From Zea mays (taxonomy: Eukaryota; Streptophyta; Magnoliopsida; Poales; Poaceae): a stretch of DNA of 64,000 nucleotides. The stretch covers positions 11,986,501 to 12,050,500 of the forward strand of contig NC_050098.1 in the NCBI RefSeq assembly GCF_902167145.1. The letters run 5' to 3'. Shown piece after piece: positions 11,328 to 23,643 of this stretch. How positions within the stretch are numbered: the first letter of the stretch is position 1; every line of letters begins with the position of its first letter. The position numbers and the translations under genes are program-made. Below the pieces are notes generated by a model that saw only the letters and a program-made list of their open reading frames with translations, did no database searches and had not been told where the DNA came from.

Positions 11328-12375
11328 TGTAAGGCCCAAAATCTGTATAAAAAATATAAATAATAAAATAAATATATGATGAGATAAAATCATAAATTCA
11401 GATATCTCAAATTATACTTGAGTGTTGAAAAATTGAGAACAGAATTTTGAAAACCAAGAATTATATTAGGAAAGCTAGTGGAAGACTACCTTACCCGAAA
11501 TAAAGGGGCAAGGGCAGTAGGGTAGTTGCATGCAAGGAGGTTCTCAGGTTGATTTTGTTGCGATGGCGGTCAGACGAGGGATTCTTGCAAGTGCTCTTCC
11601 CATAGACTGTAGCAGGTTTTCGGAAGCTAGTGGAACTTTGTAAAGGCCTCGTAGTGAATCCCTAGCCATTCACCTCGGTAGTGTCTAAGGGTCTAGCTAA
11701 CCCTGGTGACATGGGAAACACGACTTGTGGGTAAAGGGTACAACCTCTGCAGAGTGTAAAACTGGTATACTAGCCGAGCTCACGGTCATGAGCAGCTTAG
11801 GACTCTCTGATGATTAATCTATGGAACTTAAATTCAATTTGTCATTTGCATTGCATGAGATTTGTTATTAATTTTGTTCTATTATTTTATTATGGTTTGG
11901 TATTCACTTACACTTAGTAACTACTAATAAAATTTTGACCAGCTTATAAAAGCAATGCTCAGCTTTAACCTCTATTGTTGATCAGCCTTACACTTCATGA
12001 ACTCCCACCTTTGGTGAGTTCATGTCACATTATTCCCCACAACTTGTTGAGCGATGAACATATGTGAGCTCACCCTTGCTGTCTCACACCCTCCCACAGG
12101 TCAAGAACAGGTACCACTGGATGAGGCGCATGGTGGATGTTGCGCTGTGTTCGTGAGAGGTCTAGGTCGTCGTCTCTCAGTTGACTCTCTGGCGCCAAGG
12201 ATGGATTTTAGTTCGATCCATATCTATCATTTATTTTGTAAGTCTTCTGCTATGTAATAAGTACTCTGATTATATTGTGACATTTATCCCTATACACTCT
12301 GTTATTATATATGTTGTCTTCTTTGGCGCATGTATGAGATGCACCCGACTTTGTCCCTTAAAACCAAGTGTGACA
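11328..12375 (+). repeat. Tekay-2 5' LTR, internally deleted
   Basis: The first 150 bases match 15991-16140 and the last 870 match 21097-21963. The section of the 3' LTR corresponding to about 16140-17537 is missing here; a short segment (about 11486-11507) at the joint has no clear match. Confidence 0.9.
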
Positions 12376-12874
12376 GAAGTGGTATCAGAGGAAATGTTGA
12401 TTGTAGGACGAAACCTAGATAGAAATGGACAAAATCCTTACCTACTTACCTTACTCTGATTCTTTTGTACTTATCTTGATCCTGTCTCACCTTCTACTGT
12501 TCTATTCTGATCATTCTTATCTTTTCTATTCTAAGACAAGATGGATTTCACACTTTGGAATCCTACATTTATGACTTTTCTAAGAGATAGGAGGCCTAAG
12601 ACAAAAATCAAAATTATTTTCTCTATTTAAAAATGTTGGTTGATTGTTCTGATGATAAATGTCTGATTTGCTTCTTTGATTGATTGAAACATTATAGTTG
12701 GGCATCTTAGCATGTACCACCATAAGGTAATATATTAGCTTTAGTGGATAACACACTAATCTACTTAGCTAATAAATCCCCCGCAGTAACATTTCTCGTA
12801 ATTACTCGCCTTGTCTACAATTCCTCCTTTCTTACCCTATATTTCTAACCCCGATGGGCTACCCCTATAGTGTT
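12376..12874 (+). other. Tekay-2 leader with gag deleted
   Basis: After the primer site there is leader-like sequence, then a jump straight into the end of protease. No gag domain or zinc knuckle is found, so most of gag and the protease active site have been deleted. Confidence 0.65.
12380..12390 (+). other. Primer binding site, initiator tRNA-Met type
   Basis: TGGTATCAGAG lies four bases after the LTR end, complementary to the 3' end of initiator tRNA-Met, as usual for this group. Confidence 0.9.
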
Positions 12875-15800
12875 AGAAGAGAGCACCATAGATGTGATCC
12901 TTGGTATGTCATGGTTAAGAAAGGCAAAGACAGTTTATACACTGTGCTAAGGGAACCGTAGAACTCACCATTTCCAAAAGAGAAAGATTTGAAGGTGAAA
13001 TTACAGTAACTACCACACCAGACGTGTGGCATTCTTCATAGATGAGGAGTTTGTTGGTAACAACATCCGGGTGGTTAGAGATTTTTCGGATGTCCTTCCA
13101 GAGGAGTTACCAGGGATGCCACTAGATATGGAAGTTGAGTTGGTCATTGATCTCTTACCTGGGACTGCTTTTATTTCTAAATGGCCATATAGGATGTCCG
13201 TAGAAGAACTAAAGGAACTTAAGAAGCAATTAACAGAGTTACAAGAGGCTGGGTACATTCATTCGAGTTCCTCACCTTGGGGGAGCGCCAGTTCTATTTA
13301 TACAGAAGAAAGATGGATCACAAGGGATGAGCGTGGATTATAGGTCCCTTAACGATGCCACTGTGAAGAACAAGTGTCCATTACCCCGCATTGAGGATTT
13401 ATTTAATCAGATGAGAGGTGCTAGGGTATTCTCGAAGATTGATCTCCGATCAAGATACCATCAAATGAAGATTAGGCCATCGGACATTCCTAAGACGGCT
13501 TTCTCGACTCGATATAGTTTATATGAGTTCACTGTTATGTCATTTGGACTAACTAATGCACCAGCCTATTTTATGGATCTGAAGAATAAGGTGTTCATGT
13601 TCTGGACAGATTCGTTGTGGTTTTCATCGACGATATTTTTATTTATTCCAAGAGTGATAGTGATCATGAGGAACATCTGAGATTGGTACTATAGAAGCTA
13701 CGAGACAATCAACTCTACGCCAAGTATAGTAAATGAGAGTTTTGGATTGGCAAGGTGCCCTTTCTTGGACATATCATTTCTAATGGAGGGATTTCAGTGG
13801 ATCCTGCTAAGGTCAAGGAGATTATGGCGTGGAGCATACCCAATATAGTTACTGAGGTCCGGAGTTTCTTAGGACTTGCAAGATATTATCAGAGATTTAT
13901 TGAAGGATTTTCTAAGATTGCTAAGCCTATGATCTCGCTTCTGGAGAAGGGAAGAGAGTTTAAGTGGGATGAGAAGTGTCAAGATAGCTTTGATCAATTA
14001 AAGAAGAGGTTGATGTCGCCACCAGTGTTGGTTATGCCAGATTTACAGAAGGGATTTGATATTTATTGTGATGCATGTGGCTAAGGCTTGGGATGTGTGC
14101 TCATGCAAGAAGAACATGTGATTTCCTACGCTTCTCGTCAATTGCGGAAACATGAGTTGAACTACCCCACTCATGACTTAGAGCTGGCAGTCGTTGCGCA
14201 TGCACTTAAGATTTGGAGACATTATATCATGGGGACCAAGTGCCAACTGTACACGGATCATAAGAGTTTGAAGTATATATTCACACAGAAGGATCTCAAC
14301 CTTAGGCAATGTCGTTGGTTGGAGCTTATTAAGGGTTATGATTTGGAAATTCACTATCACCCGGGCAAGGCGAATTTGGTTGCAGATGCCTTGAGTCGAA
14401 AGGAACACGTTCATTCAGCTATTGTTGCCTAGCTACCCGATGAGATTGATGAGGATTTCAGGAGACTTAACCTGGGGATAGTTGCTCACACTGAAGGAGT
14501 TACTATTGATGTGGAATCTACTTTGGAGCAAGAAATCCACAAAGGACAAATTGGTGATGCTAAAATACAAGAGATTAAGGATCTAATTACTGAAGGTCGA
14601 GGTCCAGAATTCACGGAGGATGAGCAAGGCACCGTATGGTTCAAGGACAGGATATGTGTTCCTGATATTGAAAGCCTTCGTGAGACTATATTGAAGGAAG
14701 CCCATGACTCAAATTATTCTATTCATCCTTGTAGTACCAAGATGTATTAGGATTTGAAGCGGAAGTATTGGTGGTATGGATTGAAGAGAGATGCGGCTGC
14801 ACATGTGGTTATGTGCGATGTGTGTCAAAAAGTTAAGGCTGAACACCAGAGGCCAACTGGACTACTGCATCCATTAAAGATACCCGAATGGAAGTGGGAC
14901 GAGATTGGTATGGACTTCATTATTGGATTGTCTCGCACCCTGAAAGGATATGATTCGATATGAGTTATTGTGGATAGACTGGCCAAAGTGGCTCATTTCA
15001 TTCCGGTCAAGACTACTTATAAGGTATCTCAATTAGCTGAGTTATATATGGCCCGGATTGTGTCTCAACACGGTGTATCGAAGAAGATCATTTTTGATAG
15101 AGGATCACAGTTTACCTCCAGATTTTGGAGAAGCTCATGAGAATATGAATACGAAGTTGAACTTCAGTACAGCTTATCACCCTCAGACGGATGGATAGAC
15201 CGAAAGGACTAATCAAGTATTGGAAGACATGTTGAGAGCTTGTGCCCTTCAGCATGGTAGTAGTTGGGAGAAGAGTCTACCATATGCTGAGTTCTCACAT
15301 AATAATAGTTACCAGACCAGTCTGAAGATGTCACCGTTCGAGGCTTTATATGGCAGGAAATGCAGGACTCCTCTATTTTGGACCAGACTAGAGGAAAACA
15401 GATCTTTGGACCTGAACTTATTCAAGAGGCAGAAGAATAAGTCTGTATAATCAGGGAGAACTTGACGGTAGCTCAGACCAGGCAAAAGAGCTACGCTGAT
15501 AATAGAAGAAGACCACTAGAATTTGAGGAAGTTGATTATGTGTACCCAAGGTGTCACCACTCCATGGAATGAGGAGATTCAAAGTCAAGGACAAATTGTC
15601 CCCTCGCTTTATTGGACCCTTCAGAGTTTTTTAGGCGAGTTGGAGAGATAGCCTATCAACTCGAGCTACCCGATAATCTATTCGATGTGCATAATGTATT
15701 CCACGTATCTCAACTTAAGAAGTGTCTTCGTATCCCTGAGGAACAGTTACCAATGGAAGAGCTCAGTGTTCAGGGTGATTTGACTTGCACGGAGTATCCT

Positions 15801-15953
15801 ATCAAGATTCTTTATACATTGACTCGAGTTACAAGAAATAAGGTGATAAAGATGTGCAAAGTACAATGGAGCCATCATGGAGAAGATGAAGCTACTTGGG
15901 AGAGAAAAGAACTCCGCATAGATTTTCCCCATCTTTTCACTAGACCTTCCTAA
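12875..15953 (+). pseudogene. pol: Tekay-2 pol remnant (RT, RNase H, integrase, chromodomain)
   Basis: It starts in the end of protease (DVILGMSWL) and continues through RT ([23 protein letters not shown]), RNase H (TDHKSLKY), integrase (WDEIGMDFI; TDG, with stops around it) and a chromodomain ending near 15950. Frameshifts occur near 13320, 13600 and 15410-15610, and in-frame stops at about 14082, 14430, 14748, 14961 and 15196. The RT catalytic aspartates (FIDDI) are still visible near 13625 but in another frame. It cannot make a working polyprotein. Decay is far greater than in Tekay-1, so this is the older insertion. Confidence 0.92.
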
Positions 15954-15976
15954 ATCTCGAGGACAAGATTCTTTTT

Positions 15977-15988
15977 AAGGGGGTAGGA
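15977..15988 (+). other. Polypurine tract of Tekay-2
   Basis: AAGGGGGTAGGA lies just before the 3' LTR, closely matching the tract of Tekay-1. Confidence 0.8.
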
Positions 15989-15990
15989 TT

Positions 15991-17537
15991 TGTAAGGCCC
16001 AAAATCTGTATAAAAAATATAAATAATAAAATAAATATATGATGAGATAAAATCATAAATTCAGATATCTCAAATTATACTTGAGTGTTGAAAAATTGAG
16101 AACGAATTTTTGAAAACCAACAATTATATTAGAGAAGAAGTAGTAGAAAGGCTTTCAATTCAACTAAATGACTATTTATTTCATTAAATGAAGCACTATA
16201 GGCATCCTATACTTATGAATATGTGGTGGAACATGTTGATAGAGAGTCATAATCTAAACTTGGGACCTCAAGGTATACATGAAAATAAAATAGAAAATAG
16301 GAAAGGGGATTTAATAGAACTATTTATTCCTTTTCATAAATAAATAATGGAGAAATGAATAAATAATAATATTATAAACAGTAGAACATATATTCACATT
16401 AAGTTTATATTTGAGAATGGGAATTTGGAAAAGGAAAACTAAAACAAGAAAAAGAATAAAACCCTGCTGGGCCTGCTACCTCATTTTAGGCCCATTCCCA
16501 ACCTCCACCGCGCGGCCTAGCTCATTTCTCTTCCATGGTGTCACCTACGTGTGGGGCCGCGTGGTCAGTCGCTCACTGGAGTATGTGTGCTGTTGTGCAA
16601 TCACTGCCGTGTAGACCATCCTTGTCAGCTCGTTCCCTTTCTCGAAACAGAACGCGAGAATTTCTCTGTGCGCACCGTGGGAATCGCGGGTCTTCCACCG
16701 GCCGCCACAATCATGTGCCCTCACCCCTATTTAACCAGCCGGGGCCTCGTGTTCTCTCCTCTCTCCTCCCTCCTCTCTCCCATCTCCTCTCATCTTCTTG
16801 TGCCGCACATAAGCATCAGGGCCACCGCGGTCACAAGAACAGAGGAGAGTGAGAGAGATGTGCGCCGCCGTGGATCCCCGCTTGCGCCGTGGCTAGGGCA
16901 GGTACATGTGGCTTGGGTGCTTCAACGAGTTCCTGGGAGGAGATCATGGCTGCGCCTGGGAGTACTGTCATCCTGGCGAGGCGGAATTCCTCGTCGGGGC
17001 AAGGTCAGCGCCGCCTTGGGTGGGATGGAATGCCGTAGTCGTCGTGCGTGCGCTTCATCGCCTATCCAGACCTTGGAGTCGGTTTGGGTGGAGGGATTGG
17101 TGCTCGAGGATGGTTAGACCGACGACAATTTCTTGATGAGATCCCTCGTCCACCGCGAACCTGCCTGATGTCGAGGACAGCTTCGCTCCGCCACCCAACC
17201 CTCGGTAATGCTTAGTTTTCTGTTTCGCCATGCGCCTAGGTCCGCGTTGCACCGGTTCAATTTGGATTTGGAGCTCGGGTGGTCCAGTTGGGTGTCGCGC
17301 CGGCCATGGCTCCGCCGTGCTGGCCCTGCGCCACCGTGTTGGTGCGGCCAGTGGGGAAGAGGTTGTTTGCGCCGTCCGTCTCTTGATGAACGGCGTAGAT
17401 TAGAGCAGATCGCAACCCTTCGCGGGATAGAATCTGGGCTGTCGACCTTACTGCGGATGGTTGAGATTAGTGATTGGCGTGGGCTGGCGCTGATCGTTAG
17501 ATCTAGATCTGAAGGTCGGCGTTGCGTACCAGGTTGG
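15991..17537 (+). repeat. Tekay-2 3' LTR, left part
   Basis: It opens TGTAAGGCCC and is collinear with the 5' LTR for about 150 bases, then continues through sequence missing from the 5' LTR. It has a GC-rich part (16490-17530) with no convincing gene. It is cut at 17537 by a copia insertion. Confidence 0.88.
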
Positions 17538-18280
17538 TGAAAGTTGCCTAGAGGGGGGGGGGTGAATAGGCAAGTTAAAACTTTTTCAACAAAAACTAGA
17601 AGCAAACTGGGTAAAACTGAATTGATCTCGAAATTCACCCAGTTAACTTTGGAAATGAGATGTTCTAAATGATCCACAGGGTTCAAAGTAGTAGATCTGA
17701 GAAGGGCACTTCTCAAAATCCACACACCAAAAAGATATAAACAATCTTCCACGGAATGGTGAGAGAACGAAGAACATGAACAAACACAATGAGCAAGAAC
17801 GCAAGAGACACAAGATTTATCCCGAGGTTCGGTCACACCACAAAAGGTGCCCTACTTCCTCGTTGAGGCGCCCACAAAGAGCCGGGTCTCTTTCAACCCT
17901 AATCCTCCCTTTGCCGACCACAAAGGTCAAGCCCACACAATAATCTTTGCTCAAACGAGCGGGTAATACAAACTTTCTTGTGGTCTTCCACAAGATTTGG
18001 AGACTCACAAGAGACACCTAGTCGTCTAGGAGCTAGAAGCTCCAAGAGTAATGAATCCACAAAGAACTCGATGTAGTACCAAAGCTCGAATGAAGAAGAA
18101 GAGCAAGAGAGATTTAGAGATGAAGCACAAAACCGCAGCTCTCAAGCTCACTCAAAGATTTCTCTCCAAAGATTTGAAATGGGAGAGGCAAGAGATGTGT
18201 GTGAGAGAGAGGGAGGTGTTTCTTGGGTTAGAAATGGAGTTCAAATCGTGCTCACTGCTTTGGGGAGAGAGGTAGGAGGT

Positions 18281-18290
18281 AGTATATATA
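18281..18290 (-). promoter_or_regulatory. Putative TATA box of the SIRE-type LTR
   Basis: TATATATACT on the minus strand, in the expected promoter part of the LTR. Position and composition are the only support. Confidence 0.45.
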
Positions 18291-18334
18291 GGTGGAGTTC
18301 AAAACTAGCCGTTGGGCAGATTTTTCTGCCTGAG

Positions 18335-18850
18335 ACCGGTTGAACCTCCCCCTAGGGCGGTTGAACCTCCCCTGGCAGGCCTGGCAGCCTGTCTGCCAGT
18401 CTGACTGGCAGACTGACGCGCAGACTGACCTGCAGACTGGTCAGGGTTGACCAGACCGGTTGAACCTCCCCCTAGGGCGGTTGAACCGCCCCTGACACCT
18501 CTGGCGACCTGTTTGCCAGTCTGACTTGCAGACTGTTGGTCAGAGGTCAGAGGGGTCAGAGACCAGCTAAACTGCCCCTCAGGACCAGTTCAACTGGTCT
18601 TGACCAGAGAGTTTAGGAGAGAAAACCCCAGCTCAACTGCCCAGAGGCAAGTTCAGCTGGTGTATGGTCAAAGAGGTTCACAGCTGAAGTTGAGTTCAGC
18701 TGAAGTTGAGAAAGCTCAACTCAGCTGAAGTTCAGCTCAGCTGAAAAGCTCAGCTGCAGCTGAAGAAGCTCAACTCAGCTGAAGTCAAGTTCAGCTGGAA
18801 AGCTCAGCTGCAGTTGAAGAAGTTCAGCTGCTTTTCAGCAAGAACACTCT
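18335..18850. repeat. Short tandem and inverted repeats in the SIRE-type LTR
   Basis: Two copies of a block containing CCGGTTGAACCTCCCCCTAG (about 18337 and 18455), then many variants of CAGCTGAAGTTGAG / CTCAACTCAGCTG. The second set is dense in the palindromes CAGCTG and TCAGCTGA. Confidence 0.75.
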
Positions 18851-19843
18851 AGGTTTCTCAATCCTAACCACGGTCAACCATAGAACGTTAAAGAGATTTT
18901 TTCTTTTCAAAAATAGCTTTTGAATAGAGAGGTTTGAGCTTTGGCAAACACCAACCTTCTTTTTGGATCCCCCTTTATAGTACGACGATTCCTATACTCA
19001 AGTTAAATAAAATATAATGAAGTAAACTCCTTGAGTCATTGGTGTCTCATGTGTGATTTCTCCATGGCATTGCTTCATAAGGATCACAAACATCTTTGTC
19101 TCACCTTTTGAAGCAAACTCAAATCAAACCCAGTGACTTGTACCATATCACCTTATATGAGTTCAAATCATGGCTTCAAGTCACCTTACTGATGCATCAA
19201 CATGTTATAACTCTTCATAGCTGATTAGTTCATCGACTTAGTGCAAGTACTCTCTTCTTCACCTTAGCCATGGTACCTCGGTCTACAAGCCGTCGCTTGA
19301 CCTTCACCTTCGCTTAGTTCCTCGAAGCCCTTTCCTTGCTATCTTCACCCTATCAAGCCATTCTTGAGTCACATCAAATTGAGCATCCATTGAGAGAATC
19401 ATTTCTTCAATATTGTGAACCTTGCTTGAATGTCTTCTAGATATAATTGTCAAGGTCAATCAAGCTCTAGTTTGATTCTCATAGAAGCATATATGGACTG
19501 ACAGTAATATGGTCAAGCCAATTCATGATTCCTCATATCTTATTCTCTTTGGCTTGACCAATCCTCTAAATCACTTTGTCCTCTATTCTGGTCATATGTA
19601 TGTAGTGATTTCTCAGGTCTTGTCCATATATTCAAACCAATATAGGGATCATATTATATCCATTTGCATTGTCTCATTGGTTATTTAACCTCGTGTTGAA
19701 CCTTTGTTCACTGATCATTATACACTATTCAAGTATGTTCATCATACTGAATTTCCTGTTCAACACTTAGCAAACTCGTTAGACCTTTAAATGTGTTGTT
19801 ATCCAAATCACCAAAACTCACAAAAGGGATGAATACACTTTCA

Positions 19844-21096
19844 ATCTCCCCCTTTTTGGTGATTGATGACAACACATTTAAAGCTTACATAAGATTTGAT
19901 AAATAAGATTTTAAATCCTATGATATAGTTTCCTCCCCCTAAATATGTGCATTTCAGAAAATAACACTTTTGTACTCAAATGCCAAAAGCACATATTTAG
20001 GTCAAAGTATAGACAACTTATATCATACTATTCATAGGGTGCAGTGTGTCATAAAATAAACGTGATGCTCATGACATGGAATGCACTTATCAACTTTCTT
20101 CATCTTATGTTTTTCTTATGACTTCCCCTTTTTGTTAATTATTTCTCCCCTTTTTAAAAGTCTTCTAACACTTAGTTACATAAGACTAAAGGTAAGCTTT
20201 AATGCACAATTTCTCCCCCTTTGTCATAAATCTCCAAAAAGGATACAAAGAATATAAAGGATAGAAATTATGATTAAGCGAGATGTGAACACACTATCAT
20301 GAAAGGGATCCTTAGATGGCACAAAGGTAATGGATAAGTGTCATAAGTGATGTACCTTTGTGTTTTACCTTTTCAAGGGGTTTCCAGACTTGTGTTGGAT
20401 TTAGAATTCATTTGCAAGCTCTTGTTGGCATAATTGTGACATAGGTCCAAGATAGCAAATGAAGATTGTCATACTAACTGAAAGATAAATCTTGATACCT
20501 GGAGTCTAGATGTCACCTAGCATTTTCTTATCACAACAAGAGGCAACATGAAAATTGCACAAGTATGGATTATGCAACTAGTGATCATGTATGAAAAATA
20601 TCAATTGAAAAACACCAATTGATACAATTTGATAGATAAATAGATCACTAATAGCATATTACACTAAGTTCTCCTCAAGTTTTAGTGCACACATATATAT
20701 ATGAATTCAATTGATATATGTTGAGAGTACTTATTTGAAATTTAAAGTACCATTAGCATAAAAGGAGTATCAACTGAACATAATCATGCAACATAAGGAA
20801 CATGTGCACTATTTAATCAATTAAGTTCTAGACAGGAGAATCTATAAGCTATGCTACTTCAGATATTTGTAATCCAAAAAGATGTGATACATATTTACCA
20901 ATTTTAGATGACGTTGGAGTAGCATATACAAGAGAAACTCATTCTCTTATGAAATGTATAGAAGTTACATTTATTGGAGCAAAGAATCTTTGATACTCAT
21001 CAAAATTTGCAGTGGAAGCGATTGTCTTTGCTTGAGGATTCCTTTCTAATTTGAGACTACACACATAATAGACTTGAAAATGAAGTTAGTCTCAAA
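19844..21096 (-). other. Residual internal region of the SIRE-type element
   Basis: AT-rich, without a coding region; corresponds to the stretch just upstream of the 3' LTR in the element's own orientation. Rich in TCTCCCCCT-type tracts on the plus strand. Confidence 0.6.
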
Positions 21097-21963
21097 AATG
21101 CAAGGGCAGTAGGGGAGTTGCATGTAAGGAGGTTCTCGGGTTGATTTTGCTGCGATGGCGGTCAGACGAGGGATTCTTGCAAGTGCTCTTCCCATAAACT
21201 GTAGCAGGTTTTCGAAAGCTAGTGGAACTTTGTAAAGGCCTCGTAGTGGATCCCTAGCCATTCACCTCGTTAGTGTCTAAGGGTCTAGCTAACCCTGGTG
21301 ACATGGGAAACACGACTTGTGGGTAAAGGGTACAACCTCTGCAGAGTGTAAAACTGGTATACTAGCCGAGCTCACGGTCATGAGCAGCTCAGGACTCTCT
21401 GATGATTAATCTATAGAACTTAAATTCAATTTATCATTTGCATTGCATGAGATTTGTTATTAATTTTGTTCTATTATTTTATTATGGTTTGATATTCACT
21501 TACACTTAGTAACTGCTAATAAAATTTTGACCAACTTATAAAAGCAATGCTCAGCTTTAACCTCTATTGTTGATCAGCCTTACACTTCATGAACTCCCAC
21601 CTTTGGTGAGTTCATGTCACATTATTCCCCACAACTTGTTGAGCGATGAACATATGTGAGCTCACCCTTGCTGTCTCACACCCCCACAGGTCAAGAACAG
21701 GTACCACTAGATGAGGCGCATGGTGGATGTTGCACTGTGTTCGTGAGAGATCTAGGTCGTCGTCTCCCAGTTGACTCTCTGGCGCCAAGGATGGATTTTA
21801 GTGATCCATATCTATCATTTATTTTGTAAGTCTTCCGCTATGTAATAAGTACTCTGATTATATTGTGACATTTATCTCTATACACTCTGTTATTATATAT
21901 GTTGTCTTCTTTGGCGCATGTATGAGATGCACCCGACTTTGTCCCTTAAAACCGGGTGTGACA
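21097..21963 (+). repeat. Tekay-2 3' LTR, right part
   Basis: Collinear with 11508-12375, including the conserved ACAACCTCTGCAGAGTGT block and hairpin, and ending GGGTGTGACA. Followed by AAGAA (21964-21968), the right target duplication. Confidence 0.92.
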
Positions 21964-22604
21964 AAGAATTAGCTTAAATAAATCAAACACAAGAGCAGAA
22001 ACACAAAAGCTAATTCGTGAGGTGTTATCATTAGAACGATGACAACTTTGTGAAGCAACTGTTCCTTTTGGTACACAGAGAGAGCGATCTGGACGGCATA
22101 GATGGACACAGAGGGGTCATCAGACTTTTTAGCATTGACAAATTTGGTCCGGGATGTGTAAGATATACCTCATGAGCATATTGTCGAATAAACTCTGTGC
22201 AGTTCCTAAGTCGACATCAACTGCTGCATCGGAGGTGAGGATGACATGATGGCAGCCAATCAAGGTTGCAAAGACTGGCAAAAGGAAAGGAGACTCATCC
22301 CCACGCCCCCAACATTCAAGCATTCTAGATCTACACAGGGTATAATGAACTGATCTAGATCTGCACCTAGTGGATATGGACAAAGGACAGAGAGAGCTGT
22401 TCACACCCACGAGAGAGAATAAAAGCGGTCGCGTCAGATCCTACCATGCTTCTAGCCTGCGTTCGTCACTGTCCAAGAAGCAGCAAGAATAGAAAAAAGA
22501 AATCCTAGCAAGAAGAAGGTGCGGAAGAGGAGCTAGATTTACCCGACAAAATCACTGGGGGAGGGGTGTGCGGCGACTGGCGAAGTGGTGGCGGCGTGTC
22601 CGTG
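21964..22604 (-). other. Possible exons of an unrecognised minus-strand gene
   Basis: On the minus strand 22274-22169 is open and bounded by an acceptor (TTTTGCCAG) and a donor (ATGAG|GTATATC). It encodes a hydrophobic segment including VFATLIGCHHVILTS. Upstream, 22590-22400 is pyrimidine-rich and 5'-UTR-like. Together these suggest a gene divergent from the Alba gene at 23644. I do not recognise the product. Further exons would have to lie beyond Tekay-2. Confidence 0.3.
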
Positions 22605-23142
22605 TAGGGATGGCAACGGGTACATACCCGTCGGGTAGTGTCGTTCCATACCTATACCTATCAAAAAAATTTCTACCCGTCAGGTTACCCATATATGCTC
22701 GTGGGTATAAAATCCTACCCATACCCGTACCCGTGCGGGTAATTTTACCCGTCGGATAACCCGTACCCGCTAGGAAAGTCTTAAATTCTAATATATCAAT
22801 CACTCAAAACATTAAATAAACATAAAAAACAAGTCAAACTTTACATATAACAAATCATATGATTACATAACTTGGTAGCTAGACAAATGATAGCTAGAGA
22901 AGATTTTTATTTTAGCTAAGATGGACTATATTAGATGATTATAGTGGTATTGTTGCAGGTATATTCTATCCATGAGTAGATAGGTATGGGTAGTACCAAC
23001 TCGTACCCGTACCCGTTTATCCAACGGGTGGAGGATCTTGCCCATTAACATACCTACGGATAGAGAAATCATCTTATACCCGCCTTTATATCGAGTAAAA
23101 CCTGTCGGGTAGTCGGGCTTCAGGTATCCATTGCCATCTCTA
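22605..23142. mobile_element. hAT-like non-autonomous element (538 bp)
   Basis: Ends are inverted: TAGGGATGGCAACGGGTA at left, and TAGAGATGGCAATGGATA read from the right. The flanking 8-mers TGTCCGTG and CGGCCGTG agree at 6 of 8. Subterminal parts are packed with ACCCGTACCC-type units. There is no transposase. It lies about 0.5 kb upstream of the Alba start codon. Confidence 0.78.
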
Positions 23143-23643
23143 CGGCCGTGATAGAGGAGGCGAGAGGAAGAGACGATTCGGGGATAGCCGCCCGACGTCT
23201 AAAGGTCGGACGAGTTTCCACGCGTAAGTTGCGCTCAGAATGGGCCAGTATACCTTCGAGGCCGGTTTCCAAACAGGATGGAGTGATGGTCGGTGAAAAT
23301 TTAGCGTATGGATTAGCGACACAGGGAAAACACCGGGTTCCGGGCGGGAAAAGCGGCTGCCAAATCAGCCCTGAGTGGGCCCGCTTCCATTTGGGCTGCT
23401 TGAATCGTCGGCTAAGGAGGTTGGGCCGAGACATCCCATCGCCGGTTCCGTCAAGCCCACGCATCATCACTCGCGCGCGGGGCCGTCCGACCGGGCTCTC
23501 CTCCCTCGTTTTACCCGCACCCGCCGCAACGCCGAGAAGACGCGAGAGGGAGGGAGGAGGTGAGCCACCGGAAGCGGAGACGTGAGCAGTCGACCAACCC
23601 CGTCGATCCGGCTGCGGCCCGGCGTGCTAGATCGCTACCGATC

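Larger units (their letters stand above)
17538..19843 (-). repeat. SIRE-type LTR (2306 bp)
   Basis: Bounded by TG...CA and adjoining the polypurine tract. The C-rich run near its minus-strand 3' end (CACCCCCCCCCCTCTAGG on the minus strand) is the same feature as in the Opie/Ji-like LTR at 62156. Confidence 0.82.
17538..21096 (-). mobile_element. Truncated SIRE-type copia element, reverse orientation
   Basis: A full LTR (17538-19843) followed by about 1.25 kb of internal DNA. On the minus strand the LTR runs TGAAAGTGTATTC to GGCAACTTTCA and is preceded by the tract CAAAAAGGGGGAGAT (19844-19858). No gag-pol and no second LTR remain, so the element was truncated after insertion. The right edge is placed where Tekay-2 LTR similarity resumes (within about 10 bases). 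Confidence 0.8.
11328..21963 (+). mobile_element. Tekay-2: decayed Ty3/gypsy chromovirus with nested copia insertion
   Basis: Two LTRs starting TGTAAGGCCC and ending TGTGACA, a tRNA-Met primer site, a broken pol and a polypurine tract, all inside a perfect AAGAA duplication. Gag is absent. The 5' LTR is 1048 bp, while the 3' LTR totals about 2.4 kb once the nested insertion is removed, so the 5' LTR has lost roughly 1.4 kb. Confidence 0.93.

Noticed and set aside
16411..17836. ORFs of 105-240 codons in the Tekay-2 3' LTR and across the copia junction
   Set aside because: They lie in LTR sequence, overlap on both strands, and one spans an insertion boundary.
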